Below are positions 10,801 through 24,000 of a stretch of DNA of 64,000 bases, in pieces. The notes beneath the pieces were generated by a model. The model was not told the DNA's origin and searched no databases. It worked only from the letters and a program-made list of their open reading frames with translations. Location of the stretch: positions 63,619,268 to 63,683,267 of the forward strand of contig NC_079324.1 of assembly GCF_029931775.1 (NCBI RefSeq). Direction: 5' to 3'. Numbering within the stretch: the first letter of the stretch is position 1; the number at the start of each line of letters is the position of its first letter. The position numbers and the translations under genes were made by a program. Source of the DNA: Euleptes europaea (lineage: Eukaryota; Chordata; Lepidosauria; Squamata; Sphaerodactylidae).

Positions 10801-13800
10801 CGACAGCCCTAAATGGAATGGCTTTTCCATCTGTGGTGGGGAGGGGGGTTCCTCTCTTGCTACAGTCTCCCAATTTGTTCCCCATTCTGTTGCTTTGGGT
10901 ACAATGACCCACGGGAGTACAATAAGGGGGGCACAGAGGGCTGCAGCATGTTTAGTGTGATCGCCCCTCTCAGGCTTCATAGGATCCAAGTTATGTGTAT
11001 AGGTGGGGGGTTTATGTACCAACATGGGGAGGCTTTGGTTTCTGACCTCCTCTTAAAGGCCTGGACAGTGTCTGACTGGACACTGGGAAGCAGGGTACTG
11101 GACTGTATAATGGAGAGAGGGGTCAAAGGGCACAGGAAGCGAAGGAGCAGCCAGAGAGAAGCTCCCAGGTTAAGACAAAGAGAGTCATCTCATTCACTGA
11201 GAAGATCTTATATCTAGGGCAATGTAGCCCCCCCCCACCCCCCAGTGTCCAGGCATGCTGAGTTGCCTTACTCTAACAAATTCAACAAGACAAAAAACAA
11301 CAACATAATTTCAAAAGGTAACCATGACGAAGATGAATGACGTTCATTTATTTTCCCCAGGCTTTTGGAAATGCGAAAACTCTGTGCAACGACAACTCAA
11401 GCAGGTTTGGAAAGTACATGGATATCCAGTTTGATTATAAGGTAAAAGAAATGTGGTGGTGGTGGTCTCTTGATAGTAAAAAAGTGCCACTTGGGAATAC
11501 ATGTCAAGTATTCCTTTATGTGAAGTTGCCTCTTTAGCCATTTGATACCTCTCCTGCTGCCCATTGCACTGGCAAAAGCAGGGTGGGCGGGAAACTGGAA
11601 GCTCCTTTCTCCTCCTTGCCGCCAGCCCTCACAGGGAAGAGTGAACGAGTGCCCAGACTGCTAGTCCCTCTGACTGTGAGTCCAGCTGTGATCCCACATG
11701 TGTTGAACATCCTCTTCTTTCAATTTTGCTCTGTTCTCAGGGAGCTCCGGTAGGAGGGCATATCCTCAGCTACCTGATTGAGAAATCCCGCGTAGTTCAC
11801 CAAAATCCTGGAGAACGGAACTTCCATGTCTTCTACCAGTTGCTGGAAGGCGGGGAGGAGGATCTACTTCGTGGGCTTGGGTTGGAGCGTGATCCCCAGA
11901 AGTACCTTTACCTAATACAGGTTGTGCTGACCTTTCTGTACCTCTCGGTCTGTAGAGCTCTGGTCTGCAAGCCATGGCCCAGACTTCTGACGTTCCTGAG
12001 GCGCACGGTCTGTGCACGTAGCAAAATGAGGTGGTAAAGGTGCCTGACCCAGTACAGAGTGCAGCTAGGTGCATTACGTACATGAACGCTGCTCCCTTAT
12101 GTGGAAAAGCCCTCCCTTATGTGTGTGGAAAAGCCCTGCAAATAAAATAGCACCAAACAAAGGAAAACAAGCCCAGCTTTTCCCTGTTGTACTAAATTTG
12201 CAGGAAGTTCTTAATGTAGTGGAGTATTTTAAAAAATGCAGTTCTGAAGGTAGTAGTGATACAGTCTGTTTTACCATCTCATTTTGTGACGTGTAGAACA
12301 GGTCACACTTTGCTGAATTAAAAAGTGAAGAGCTGCATCACCTGTCTAATCACAGCATTTAGAGTGGGAAAGAGACAACATTCCCTACCGTCAGACGAAC
12401 ACCCTTGTTCCTTCAAGAGTCACTTAGGGTTGCCAACTCTGGCCTGGGAAATGCCAAGAGATTTGAGGGTGGGGCCTGTAGGGGTGAGATTTGGGGAGGG
12501 GTTTCACCTAGAATACATGGTATGCCATAGAGTCCACCCTCCAAAATAGCCATTTCCTTCAGGGCAACTATTCTCTGTAGTAATTCTGAGAGAATTCCAG
12601 GCTCTACGTAAAGGTTGGCAATAATAGGTTTGGGCCTAAGGGGGGGTTGAATGCAGGGTTCCATGGACTCCCCATTCTGTAAACTCTACAGCAGTGGCTC
12701 AGTAAAAGATGCTTCCACCATCCCCACTTTGTCCTGCAGGGAACCTGTGCCAAAGTGTCATCCATCAACGACAGGAGCGACTGGCGAACTGTCCGCAAAG
12801 CTTTCACCGTCATTGATTTTGCGGAGAGAGATATCCAGGTACAAAGGAAACCAAACAGTGAAGGGGCAGAGAAAGGATTGTGCCTGTTGAGAGCCAGCGT
12901 GGTGTAGTGGTTAAGAGTGGGGGTTTGGAGCAATGGACCAGGTGTGATTCCCCACTCCTCCACAGGAGCGGCGGAGGCTGATCTGGTGAACTGGATTTGT
13001 TTCTCTTCTCCTACACACAAAGCCAGCTTGGGCAAGTTACAGCTCTGTTAGAGCTCTCTCAGCCCCACCTACCTCACAGGGTGTCTGTTTACAGCTCTGT
13101 TAGAGCTCTCTCAGCCCCACCTACCTCACAGGGTGTCTGTTGTAGGGAGGGGAGGGGAAGGGAAGGTGATTGTAAGCAGGTTTGAGTCTCCCTTAAGTGG
13201 TAGAGAAAGTTGGCATATAAAAACCAACTCATTATTATTACTATTATTTCGCTGTTTGCTGTTTTAATTATCCTAGATAGATAATTAACAGTGATGTCAA
13301 GACTGGGCTATTGTGATGCGCTGTACATTGGTCTCTCCTCAAAATCCACTTGAACTCCAGCTGGCCCAGAATGCCACGGCTCGGCTATTATCAGGAGCTC
13401 AGCAGAGCATGCTGTGACTCCCATGCTGCGGTCACTCCACTGACTGCCCATCAGTTACTGGGCTCAGTTTACAGTATTGGCTATCATGGCCTTGGTCCCT
13501 CATATCTGTCACATGCTGTCAGCTTAACCTACATTACAGGGCTGTTGTAAGGATAAAATGGAGGAGAGAATTATGTAATCCACCTTGAATCCCCATTGGG
13601 GAGAAAGGTGGGGTAGATATGAAGTAAATAAAACAAAATAAATAATTGGGCGTATGGAATGGTGTAATGTGCATTTTTAGGTTCTACTAAAGTTTTAATT
13701 GAGCTGTTATATATTAGTATTGCTATTACTATGTTATTGTTTTAAATGGATTGAATGTAGTGTAATTATTGTGATGTGAGCTAGGTTGTGCTCAGAGCAA

Positions 13801-15086
13801 TAACTATAGCCATGACCAGATTTAAATCAAATAAATAAATAGAATAAATAAAATAAAGTTACAGGGCAAGTCTGCCCCTGCCTGAACTTGTCCCGATGCT
13901 TCCTCTCCTTCTCCCTTGAAGGGAGTTTTAGCAATTGGAATGTTTCCTTGCCTGGCCTCTTCTGTGGCTGGCAAGAGAAAAGTAAATGCTGTACGTTAAA
14001 TCAAGGTGGAAAATATAGTCTTTTTCCCCCCGTGCACAATCTGCAGTCTTGTGGACTGTCTCGTATGCACAGAGTGGAGTGATACTTTTGGGCATCCGAT
14101 GTGACCCGTTTCTTTCCTCAGCAACCACTGGTTTTACAGCTGTTGTGTCTCTTTGGCAACAGAACCTCTTTGGAATCATTGCAAGCGTCCTCCATCTGGG
14201 CAACATCCAGTTTGAGGAGGACAGCAATGGCCATGCCATCATCACCAACGGCGCTCAGATCAAGTGGATCTCCAAGGTGCCTCACCTTGAGGGGAGGTTG
14301 CTTTTGAGCTAATTTGGGGATGGGGTTAGTGCAACCCTCTGTGTTAGTCATTATGTTCAGCCTCTGTTCCATCCAATAGGTTGCATGAAAGCAGCTTTCC
14401 CACTCGATCTCTCACTGTATCCCCTGTCCGATGTGGCCTTTGCCCCTACAGGTCCCACAATCCCCAACATAGCCTTTTCCCTTCTTCCACCAGTGATATA
14501 GTTGGTAGGATCCAGCCCTGTGACTGTATTCCATGTGGAAGTGGTTGTCACACACAGAAATTATAAGGAAATGGGAATGGCTACTGTCACTGGAACAGAT
14601 ATATGGGATACAATCCATTGGCTGTGCTTGACCTTGGAGATCTTAATAGATGGAAGGGTGGGATAAGAATATTTAAGTTTACTGGGAACACATTACAGAA
14701 TGTCCCATGTAATCCATGAAAACTTTCAACCTTGAGGAGACTTCTCTGCCATTCCTTGTTGCATTGTGACTGAAGGTATCTCTTCTCTCATTCTAGCTCT
14801 TGGGTGTCCACCTGTCCATTCTGCAAGAAGCTCTCACGAACAGAAAAATTGAGGCTCGCTTTGAGGAGGTACAACATGCTCTTTCCCGCTCAGCTGTAAA
14901 GACAGGACATTTCAAATTCAGAAATGTGTTTACATGTTGTGTTTTTTCTCTCCACCCTCCCTGGAGGTTTTGAGCCCACTGAATGTGGATCTGGCTTATT
15001 ATGCTCGAGATGCCGTGGCAAAGGCGATATATGGACGGATGTTTACTTGGCTGGTTAACAAAATCAATGGATCTCTAGCAAATAAG
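7848..15086 (+). CDS. MYO1H: MYO1H exons 1-9: N-terminal half of the motor domain
   Basis: These nine exons encode residues 1-369. The P-loop GESGAGKT lies at residues 105-112 in exon 3 (about 9759-9782) and binds the ATP phosphates. Switch I, NDNSSRF, lies at residues 157-163 in exon 4. Exon 7 carries the conserved ASVLHLGNI stretch typical of class I motors. Exon 1 has a plausible acceptor at 7810-7811, so part of the exon before the ATG (7812-7847) is probably 5' UTR. Introns hold a foldback hAT element, SINEs and an L2 fragment. Confidence 0.92.
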
Positions 15087-18000
15087 GTTGGTTCTTGGTG
15101 TTTCCAGGACTGGCTGCATGCTGTTTGTTCCATTCTGTGCTGTTTCTGTAGTAGTTCGTTGTGTCGGAGGTTCTCTTCTGCATCGTCTAAGAATCCCCTG
15201 TAAATTTCCATTAACTTTGTGTGGATTAACATACAATACAGATATACTCCATATGTACTGTAACTTTCTTCTATAATAATTATCTAAATATAGATCCATA
15301 TTAACATACCACACCCTCATTAGCACATTATCTTGATACTTACAGGACAATGATTAGCCCATTACCTTTGATACTTTTTGCAGGACAATGATTCAGCTCA
15401 AACCCACCCCTTTCTGACTATATATTACTCTTCCTACACACTTGACACTGAGAGACACTGTCCTTCAGTGTTACTCCTCTGAAGATGCCTGCCACAGCTG
15501 CTGGCGAAACATCAGGAAAGAAAATACCAAGACCATGGTCACACAGCCCGGATAACCTACAAGAACCAATGAACTCTAACCGTGAAAGCCTTCGACAAAA
15601 TTTAGATCCAATGAAGTTACCACACTGCAAAATCGAGGGCTACTTCCACACCAGGGAGATTTTTTTAAAAATATTTTTTTTAATTTTTATTTAAATATGG
15701 GGTACAAAAAGGGGGAAAAAAGGAAAGGGGTAAGGTCAGTCCATCTGATGTAGACAAACACACAAAAATTCAAAAGCATTTTACATTTTCAGGGAGATTT
15801 TTTGTGGTAATTTGGTTGGTGATACTTTTCTGTGGGAAATCACTCTTGCAATGGAGATTTCAGACACCCAGGGTAATCAGTTTTCTCTAAATTTTAAGCG
15901 GGGTTTCCCTTTCACACTTGATGTGCATTGAAGCTCCCCCCCACCCCGTGTTCTCACATATGACTCTCAGGATTCTCTGCCAACTTTATTTTTAAATAAT
16001 GCAATTCTTTAAAAAACTTTTTAAAAAAACCCTCCATGAGTTTGCAGACTCTCCCCTCCCCCTTCCCTAAAAGGCAGGATGAGCTGTGGGTGATTCTGTT
16101 CTTTCAAAAAAGAAAAGAAAAAGAGAACATGAGTAACAGTTGATAGGAATAACCTTTTAAAATACCTTTTAAAAACTTTCTCCTATTTGCAGAGCTTCCA
16201 ACAATCCCCTTCCCCTCTGTCTAAAAGGCAGGTAATTCTCTTTTATTATGCTGATTGTTGCCAGGGACTGAACCCCTTTTAGTCATCAATAAATGAAAAG
16301 AGTAATTGACTCACTCTTCACCAAAGTTTTGCAATAACTCTGTTTCCTAGGCAGGCACAAGAAACTACTCCTGCCTTATATCATCCTGTTCAGGAAATAA
16401 AAATGTTAACAGGTTTGAAATAAAGCAGGGGGGTGGGGTGGAGGGATTGTGTGTGTGGAAAGAGTCCAGTAGCACCTTAAAGACTAACAAAATTTCTGGT
16501 ATGAGCTTTTGTGAGTCACAGTTCACTTCTTCAGATACCTGTGACTCTTCAGAGCTGTGACTCGCGAAAGCTCATACCCAACAAAAATTTTGTTAGTCTT
16601 TAAGGTGCTTCTGGACTCTTAGTCTGTTCATAGCAGTAGAAATGAGCAACATGGCTACCCATCATGATCTATCTGTGGAAAGAACAGGCTATTAATGATC
16701 TATGTCTGAATAATGACATCCTGTGGAAAAATGGAAAAACCCACACCAGTTGGGCGCTGAAACCTGGGAAGTCCTTGGTGTGGAAGCCTTTCCAAAAGGA
16801 AATGGGTGCAGTTCTGTTCCACTTCTTCGTTGTGGGCTTGTCGGTATGCAGAATGACTGGCTTCTGCTTGGGGGGCCTGAAATTGACAACTTGTTTACCA
16901 CCAGCAGAAGGATTGTAAAGAGTTGCTAGTAGACAGCCCAGTGCTGATTGTGCTTTGCTTGGCAGGATCCCACCAGGAAAACAGTGATTGGGCTGCTTGA
17001 CATCTATGGCTTTGAAGTCTTTGAGACAAACAGGTGAGTAGTGTTAGAAACTAAACTTGTGCTGCAGTGGAGACTGTTTACTGGCCTGGGGCTGGCTGTT
17101 GGGTTGTCGTTGGCTTGGATTTAGTGTGATTTACGATGTGAAGGATTTTGTAGGGTCGGGAGGGTTAACACTTCATCCAAAATGGAGCCACTTCTGCAAA
17201 AGTGAAGAGACAGCAACACTTTGAAAAGTAGTTTGTACAAATGTTGGCTTCCTTCTCGCCTAGGGATGCCAGCAGCCTCCAGGTGGGACCTGGGGATCCC
17301 CTGGAATTACAGCTTATCTCCAGACTACCGAGATCAGTTCCCCTGGAGAAAATGGCTGCTTTGGATGGTGGACTCTATGGCATTATACCCTGCTAAGGCC
17401 CCTTGCCTCCCTAGGCTCCATCCCCAAATCCTTAGGCGTTTCCCAACCTTGGTCCAGCAACCCTACCCCCCCATCCCCTGCCGGTGACCGGGAGGGGGAG
17501 AGCCAGATGGGATGGACCTGGCAGCCCTATTCTTGCCATTTCTTCAGCTCTTCTGAAAAGAGAAATGGCTGATGGGATAGTCTGTGCTTTCTTTTTCTGC
17601 AAAATGAATATTGGATAAGGATTTGACTTCAGTTTTTGCAATACTGATTAGAGTGTATTTATTCTCACAGGAAGGTGGTTGACCTGTCGGGGCTGAAGCA
17701 CCTCAGACAGCAAGTGGAGGCTGTGGAGCCTTCTTACAATCCCCACCCCCTGCGCTACGTAGAACATTAGTGTGCTAAAGAGGAGGCTGTGCTAAAACCT
17801 TTCACCCAGAAGTCCAGTTTCCTATATGCAGGGGCTTTTTTTATCTGTACAGAAGGGCCTCCATCGATATGAGCCTCCACCTGCCGTCTGAAATGGTACA
17901 GTCCAGACCTGCAGGGCAGCTGTTTTGGAGAATTTTCCCTGTCTTTCCACTGACTTTCTCCTGTTGACATTTTCACAAGCTTTGAGCAGTTCTGCATCAA

Positions 18001-21000
18001 CTACTGCAACGAGAAGCTCCAGCAGCTGCTACTAGAGATGACTCTGAAGGCGGAGCAAGAGGAGTACAAACTGGAGGGCATAGAGGTAAACCCCCCCCCA
18101 AGTCAGGTTGATGGTCTTAGCCACCTTCATAAGAGAAGTCTTGTTGTGCTCAGATCAAAGGGGTGTCTGATTTTGCAATGAGTTCTATCTGTGTGCACTT
18201 TTTAAAATCCTCCATCTTGTGCTTCTAATTCCAGTGGGAGCCAATTCCGTATTTCAACAACAAGATAATTTGTGATCTAGTTGAAGAGAAACATAAAGGA
18301 ATTATTTCCATACTGGTAAGAAATATATTAGATTAGTGTAATTCCGGGGGCCGTGGTTTTGGGTTGCCAACTCTGGGTTGGGGAGGCTCCTGCACAGTTA
18401 GCAGAATATGATCCTGTGATCCACCACATGATGGGGGCCGTGGCTGCTGATTATTAGAGAGATTTTTGAATGATGATTCTTGCCATTTCGAGCCAGAAAT
18501 CCCCATTTTGCTTTTGCTGCTTGTGTGACTCAGACCTGTGAAACATAAAAGTTCACAATGACAATGTATGAAAATGAAAGAAAAATGGCAACTTCATACA
18601 TCCCCTACTGCCAGTAATTCCTAATGACAGTAGCCTTGTGAGGTGACTGTTGAACTCCACATTTGAAGTGGTGGAGGGAGAAGGAAACATCAGGCATCCA
18701 GACGGATCGCGTTGAGTTACCAGGGAGATGCAGATTGGCAGCTGCCAGTCCCATATGGGTCCTGATTTGGGACTCAGCAAAGATGTTCTTAGAACAAAGA
18801 CAGAGCTGTGGGGTATACCGTTGGGTAATGCTTAAACCTGTTCTAGGGTTGCACTCCACAATGGCAGAAACTGGTATTGGGCGCTGTGCGCACTGACCTG
18901 CTCAAGAAAGTGTTCCACACTAGACCTCCTTAACAGTCTGACTGTGAAAAGTCACTCGGGGAGAGCCAACAGGGGTTCTTCCATGAGCTGATAGTTAAGA
19001 CATGCCTGTTCAGGTGAGTAACTCAAGAATGAACCCTGGAGTTGTGTGTGCCGCTGCCGAAACCCTCATCACCTGCTGACAGAGGACTGGCTCCAAATGA
19101 TTAATACATGGGCAACCCGAGGCCGGAGTATCATGACCTGAAGTTATGTCAGGTTTTGCAGTGCAACCGTGTGCAGTTTCAAGCAAACTCACCTGTTGTG
19201 ATTGTGGGATTTCTGTTTCATGCGTGTCTAAAGAGGATAATTTAACCAATGTGCTGTACTGTGCTGGCCTCTCTAGGCTTTAAAAGGAGATCGGTACTAG
19301 AATACAGCTTGAATTGTGTTATCTGTAAATTTTTGCTAATTTGCAGTAGGTTTTGCTTGCTTTATATAATTTATTCTGCCTCTGCTGGTTATGGGGGGTG
19401 GACGCATAGCACTGAAACCCAGACCCACCCCCTCCCAGCACAAGGAAATCCATGGCATGGCGGGAGGAGTATCTTCCTCCCCCCTCTTGCCATTTTGCCA
19501 AGCCACAACAGCCCTGAGGGAGTTATTTGCAGCCCTTTGGAGCAGGACATGCAGTATTCTGTGCATGCCCAGCCTCAAAATGGAGCAAATAACTCCCCAC
19601 ATCATATCATTTTGGTCCTTTAATTTATTATTGTCCTTTCCTGAGATTGTTAGCTTTATTGTGCCACCTGGTAAGAGATACATTTTAAAACATCCACAAC
19701 TTCTAAACCCTCTTTGAAAGTCTGTGAACTTTCTTTAAAAACAAAACAAAAGCAAACTAAAATTCTCAGGATGATCAGTTCTTTGCCCGATACCAAATTC
19801 TGCCCTTGAGCAGCATGTTTGCTGAAATCCCAGAGCCACACAGCTACAATCATGGACCGTAACATTGAGAGAGCATTTAAGAAAGAAAATGGAGATCTTT
19901 CTTTCATGACTTACGGGATTGTGTGTGTGGCTGAATCACAGGTACTCATGGCCCTATGTCGTGCCTCTGAACCAGGGCATGATAAAAATGCTTGGGTCTT
20001 GGATGCCACCCATCAATCACTCTCTCAGGGGCAAAGCTTCAGTTGGATGACCAATTAATTGCCTTGTCCTTTTCCTCCTTTTAAGGATGAAGAATGCTTG
20101 CGGCCTGGGGAAGCAACTGACCTGAGTTTCCTGGAAAAGTTAGAGGAGAAAGTAGGACACCATGCCCACTTCCTGACGTATGCACCTGTGCTCTGTAACC
20201 TTTCCCAAGCCTCCTTGAAGACCCTGTCTTCCAAGCCCCAAGAGCCCCCCCCCCACTTGAACCATTTATGTTTTGACGTCATCTTAGATGCAAAGCTCCC
20301 CCAGCCACGGCAGCTGGATGAAAAGGTTCAGCTGTCTGCTTTTCTGTTTCTAGCCGAAAGCTTGCAAAGCAGAAGAGCCGAAAATCCATTGGCTGGGTTG
20401 ATTTCCGCCTCCTTCACTACGCTGGAGAGGTGACCTACTGCACAGTAGGTGAGAGGAAGCCCCTTCTTCTGAGTGCTTGGGGAGGCTCCACACACACAGT
20501 CTCAGCATGAACATAAGAACTGAGTACTGAGGAATTGTTTTGGGACAGGTTGGAGGGGATGAGTCAGTACATAGTGTGAAATATGCCATGAGTCTTTATG
20601 GGGTTAGCCTGCTATTGTCCGTGTGTTGATCGGGTCTTCTGCAGAGAGCTAGACAAGACCCCATTAAGACAGGGAGCATGGGAAGTGTGCGCAGTCCATG
20701 TGTTAATTACCCTGATTTTCGGTGATCTGCACAGGGCTTAGAGGTCTAAACTCAATGTTCACAGCTTCATAAATAAGTTTGGCTTCTGTTTGGAAGAGTT
20801 CCCTTTTTTCTTTTTCAATGTGTTCTTTTGACTTCTATTCCCCTCTCAGGATTTCTGGAGAAAAATAATGATCTTCTCTACCGAAACCTTAAAGAGGTAA
20901 AAACCGCAGGGTGTTGATTTACTTGGGTTTAAACCCATTTTAGTTGGGAGCTGCTTTTTGCAATTTTTTCAGACACTTTACATGACAGTTGATGTTGTGC

Positions 21001-24000
21001 AGTGACCTGGGGGGACCTTGGCTCAGGTTGTACCGCTGCTAGATGCTCACTCGGTGGCCTTGGGCACGCCACTCTCTCAGCTGCACGCCGCCCCCCCCCC
21101 CCCCGGATATCACATTTGTTTTATTTAACATTATTTCCTTTGTGCCTTTATAATAATAATTAGAACAGCTTCAAATTTGGCAGCAAACGTATTTAGAAAT
21201 CAAACTTGCTGTGTTCATTTGTGCCAAACGGAGGTCAACCAATCACTGAATTTGGGTTTGGCACCAAATTTTCCCAGCCAGACCCTGGACATCTCTAGCA
21301 TCACAACACTGAGGGAAACCTCTTCTTGTGTTGTAATGACCCTGCCGTTGGAAAAAGCAGGAGTGGAGGTGGAAAGGGTGAAATGGGGGAACATTCTTGA
21401 AGGGGAGTTGAGGAAGGCAGGACATGCTTAATGTGATCTGTTGAATAGTCTCTGTTGGGGCTTTTTGCGTGTGATTTGTTCCAAGGTGCTGTGCAAATCC
21501 AAAAACGGTATTGTCCGGGAATGTTTCCACCTGTCAGAACTGGATAGCCGGAGGAGGCCTGAGACCGTGAGTTCTGCCCCCCAAAGTCTGAACCTCAGTG
21601 GAGGGCTGTTGCAAAGTACAGTGTGTCCAAATGAAACCTTTACAGCTTTGAATTAGAAGGGGAAGTTGCAAAAAAAGGGAAGAGAGATGCCTCTCCAGCC
21701 AGCTACACTTCTCAAGCATTGCTCGCTGGCTTCATCAAGGTCTTTTGTCTCTGCAGGTTGCAACTCAGTTCAAAAACAGCCTGGCGAGTCTGATAGAAAT
21801 CCTCATGTCCAAAGAACCTTCCTATATCAGGTGCATTAAACCCAATGGCAACAAGGAGCCTGGTAAGGGTGCCACACAGGGCACTATGTGCAGGATTGCG
21901 AGTGGCTTCTCCTTGGCACTACGTGGGTTTTGAGGCAGCCTCTATAATCCTCAATCTCCAGGCTTGCTTTTATTAACCCCCCTAAATTTCCAGCCCTTGT
22001 GGAATAGCTAGAAACATGGGACGAAAATGTTTCCCCCCCCCAGGAATATGGTTTCTTTTCAAGTCTACTGAGCACAACTACATATTTGTGGACTTCCAGA
22101 TCCATTTATTATTTGGTGGGAATCCAGTTAAGATGTTTTTCATGTGGTGGCTTTTTTCTGCTATGCTTTGCAATCCTGCATATGAGATTTTTGTCTTTTA
22201 TTAAGATTAGACTGGTTTTGTATCTACAGTGCTGTGCAAATTCAAAATACTTCATTCCCCTGATATCTCTGGTGCCTTTCCCCCTTTGGGGCTGCAGTTC
22301 TTCTGAGATCCCCCTTTGACCCCCCCCAATTTGTTATGTCAGTACCTGCTTAGAGTTGTGGGGTTTCTGGGGAGCTACAGGACTACTTGAGGCTCCCCAG
22401 TCCTGACTTCCAAGGTATTCAGTTGCTCTTGCTGTATTGATTTTGCAGCCCCTAGCTGAATATGGGAGGCTGTTGGGACAAATGCCAAGGGGATTGGTCA
22501 GATCCTCTTAGCTGGAATTGAATCTGGGACATTCTCAATACCAAACTGTGGGGTTCAGACAGGGTCTCACCCCATGGCTGCTCGCCCCCCCCCAACTTAC
22601 TCTTCCTTGTTCTTCCTGCTTTGCCATCCCGTTCCAAAAATTGCTCAGTCTAAATTAGTCAGATATAGTGGATACAGTTCATTTGTGGGATAATTCTGAA
22701 TGCTTAACTGAGATTCGTCTCTGAAAAAAATAGATCCCTGAAAATAATATACAGGTTTTTTTTAGGCAGAAAGGTACAGGTGAGTGGGAAAAAAAGGGCT
22801 TCCTTAGTGTTAGGAGGGGCTGAGGCTCAGCAATAGAGCCCCCATGTCACATGCCAGGAATGGAACCTGGGGCCTTCTGCTTCATCATCTGGAGGCCCTC
22901 GGGTCATAGGTGTTGGAAAAGAGCTTTCTCTGCCCCATCACCCTGGAGAGGTGCTGCCATTATTGAGGCAGGTGGGAGCGGTGGCCTGACTCAGGCGGCT
23001 TCATGTGCTTTAGGTCAGGGTTTGCTTGCAAAAGATCCCCGGTTCCTTTCCTAGCACAGAAAGGTTTAGGATTCCAGGTATTAATCAAGGCCATTCTCTG
23101 TCTGAGGCCATGGAGAGCCACTGCCAGTTGGAAGAGACAAAGTTGAATTAAAGGGAGCAATCACCTGACTATGTGTAGCGTAGTTTCATTATGTACACCC
23201 TTGAGGGTAGAGCCCCTGCTTTGTATGTAGCCCCCAGAATCTCCAGTGAAGGGTCTCAGGTAGCAATTGATAGAAAAGGCCTTTCTCTGCTGGAGCCAGT
23301 TGGGATAGGTGATCCTGAGTCAGGTGGACCCGTGGCTGACTTGATTTAAGAGAGTTTTATCTGTCCCTAATGATATCCAGCCCCTTCTAAACTGCCTGCC
23401 CATGCCTTGAGACCATTGTCCATCTTCCTCCCAGGCTCCTATCTGGCTCTGAGCATGCAACCCTAGAATCATAGAGTTGGAAGGGACCACACGGGTCATC
23501 TAGTCCAACCCCCTGCATAATGCAGGAAAGTCACAACTACCTCCCCCCAAACCCCCAGTGACCCCTACTACATGCCCAGAAGATGGCCAAGATGAACCCT
23601 AACCTTGTTCAGTCAGTAGCAATCTTCAGAATGTGTGGCTTGTTTTTCTGCAGACAAATTCGATGACTCCTTGATCAGACACCAGGTGAAGTACTTGGGC
23701 CTGATGGAGCATCTGCGGGTCAGGCGAGCCGGCTTTGCTTACCGTCGGAAGTACGAGCACTTTCTACAAAGGTAAACTCATGGGAGGCTCTTCAGATGCT
23801 TCCGTGGCTCTGATGTCTCCATCTGGGGACCTGCAGAGAAAATCTGACTGGGAGACTTGGAAACCTGGCCTTTCGCAACCAGCTGGGGAAGCAGTTTGAG
23901 AACTTAGTCCTCCAAACATGTTTCAGTTGCAACTGTTGTGGGTCCCATTTGTTCTGGCCCCCTTTCTCTTGTTCCTCTGAATGTTTTTTAGGTACAAATC

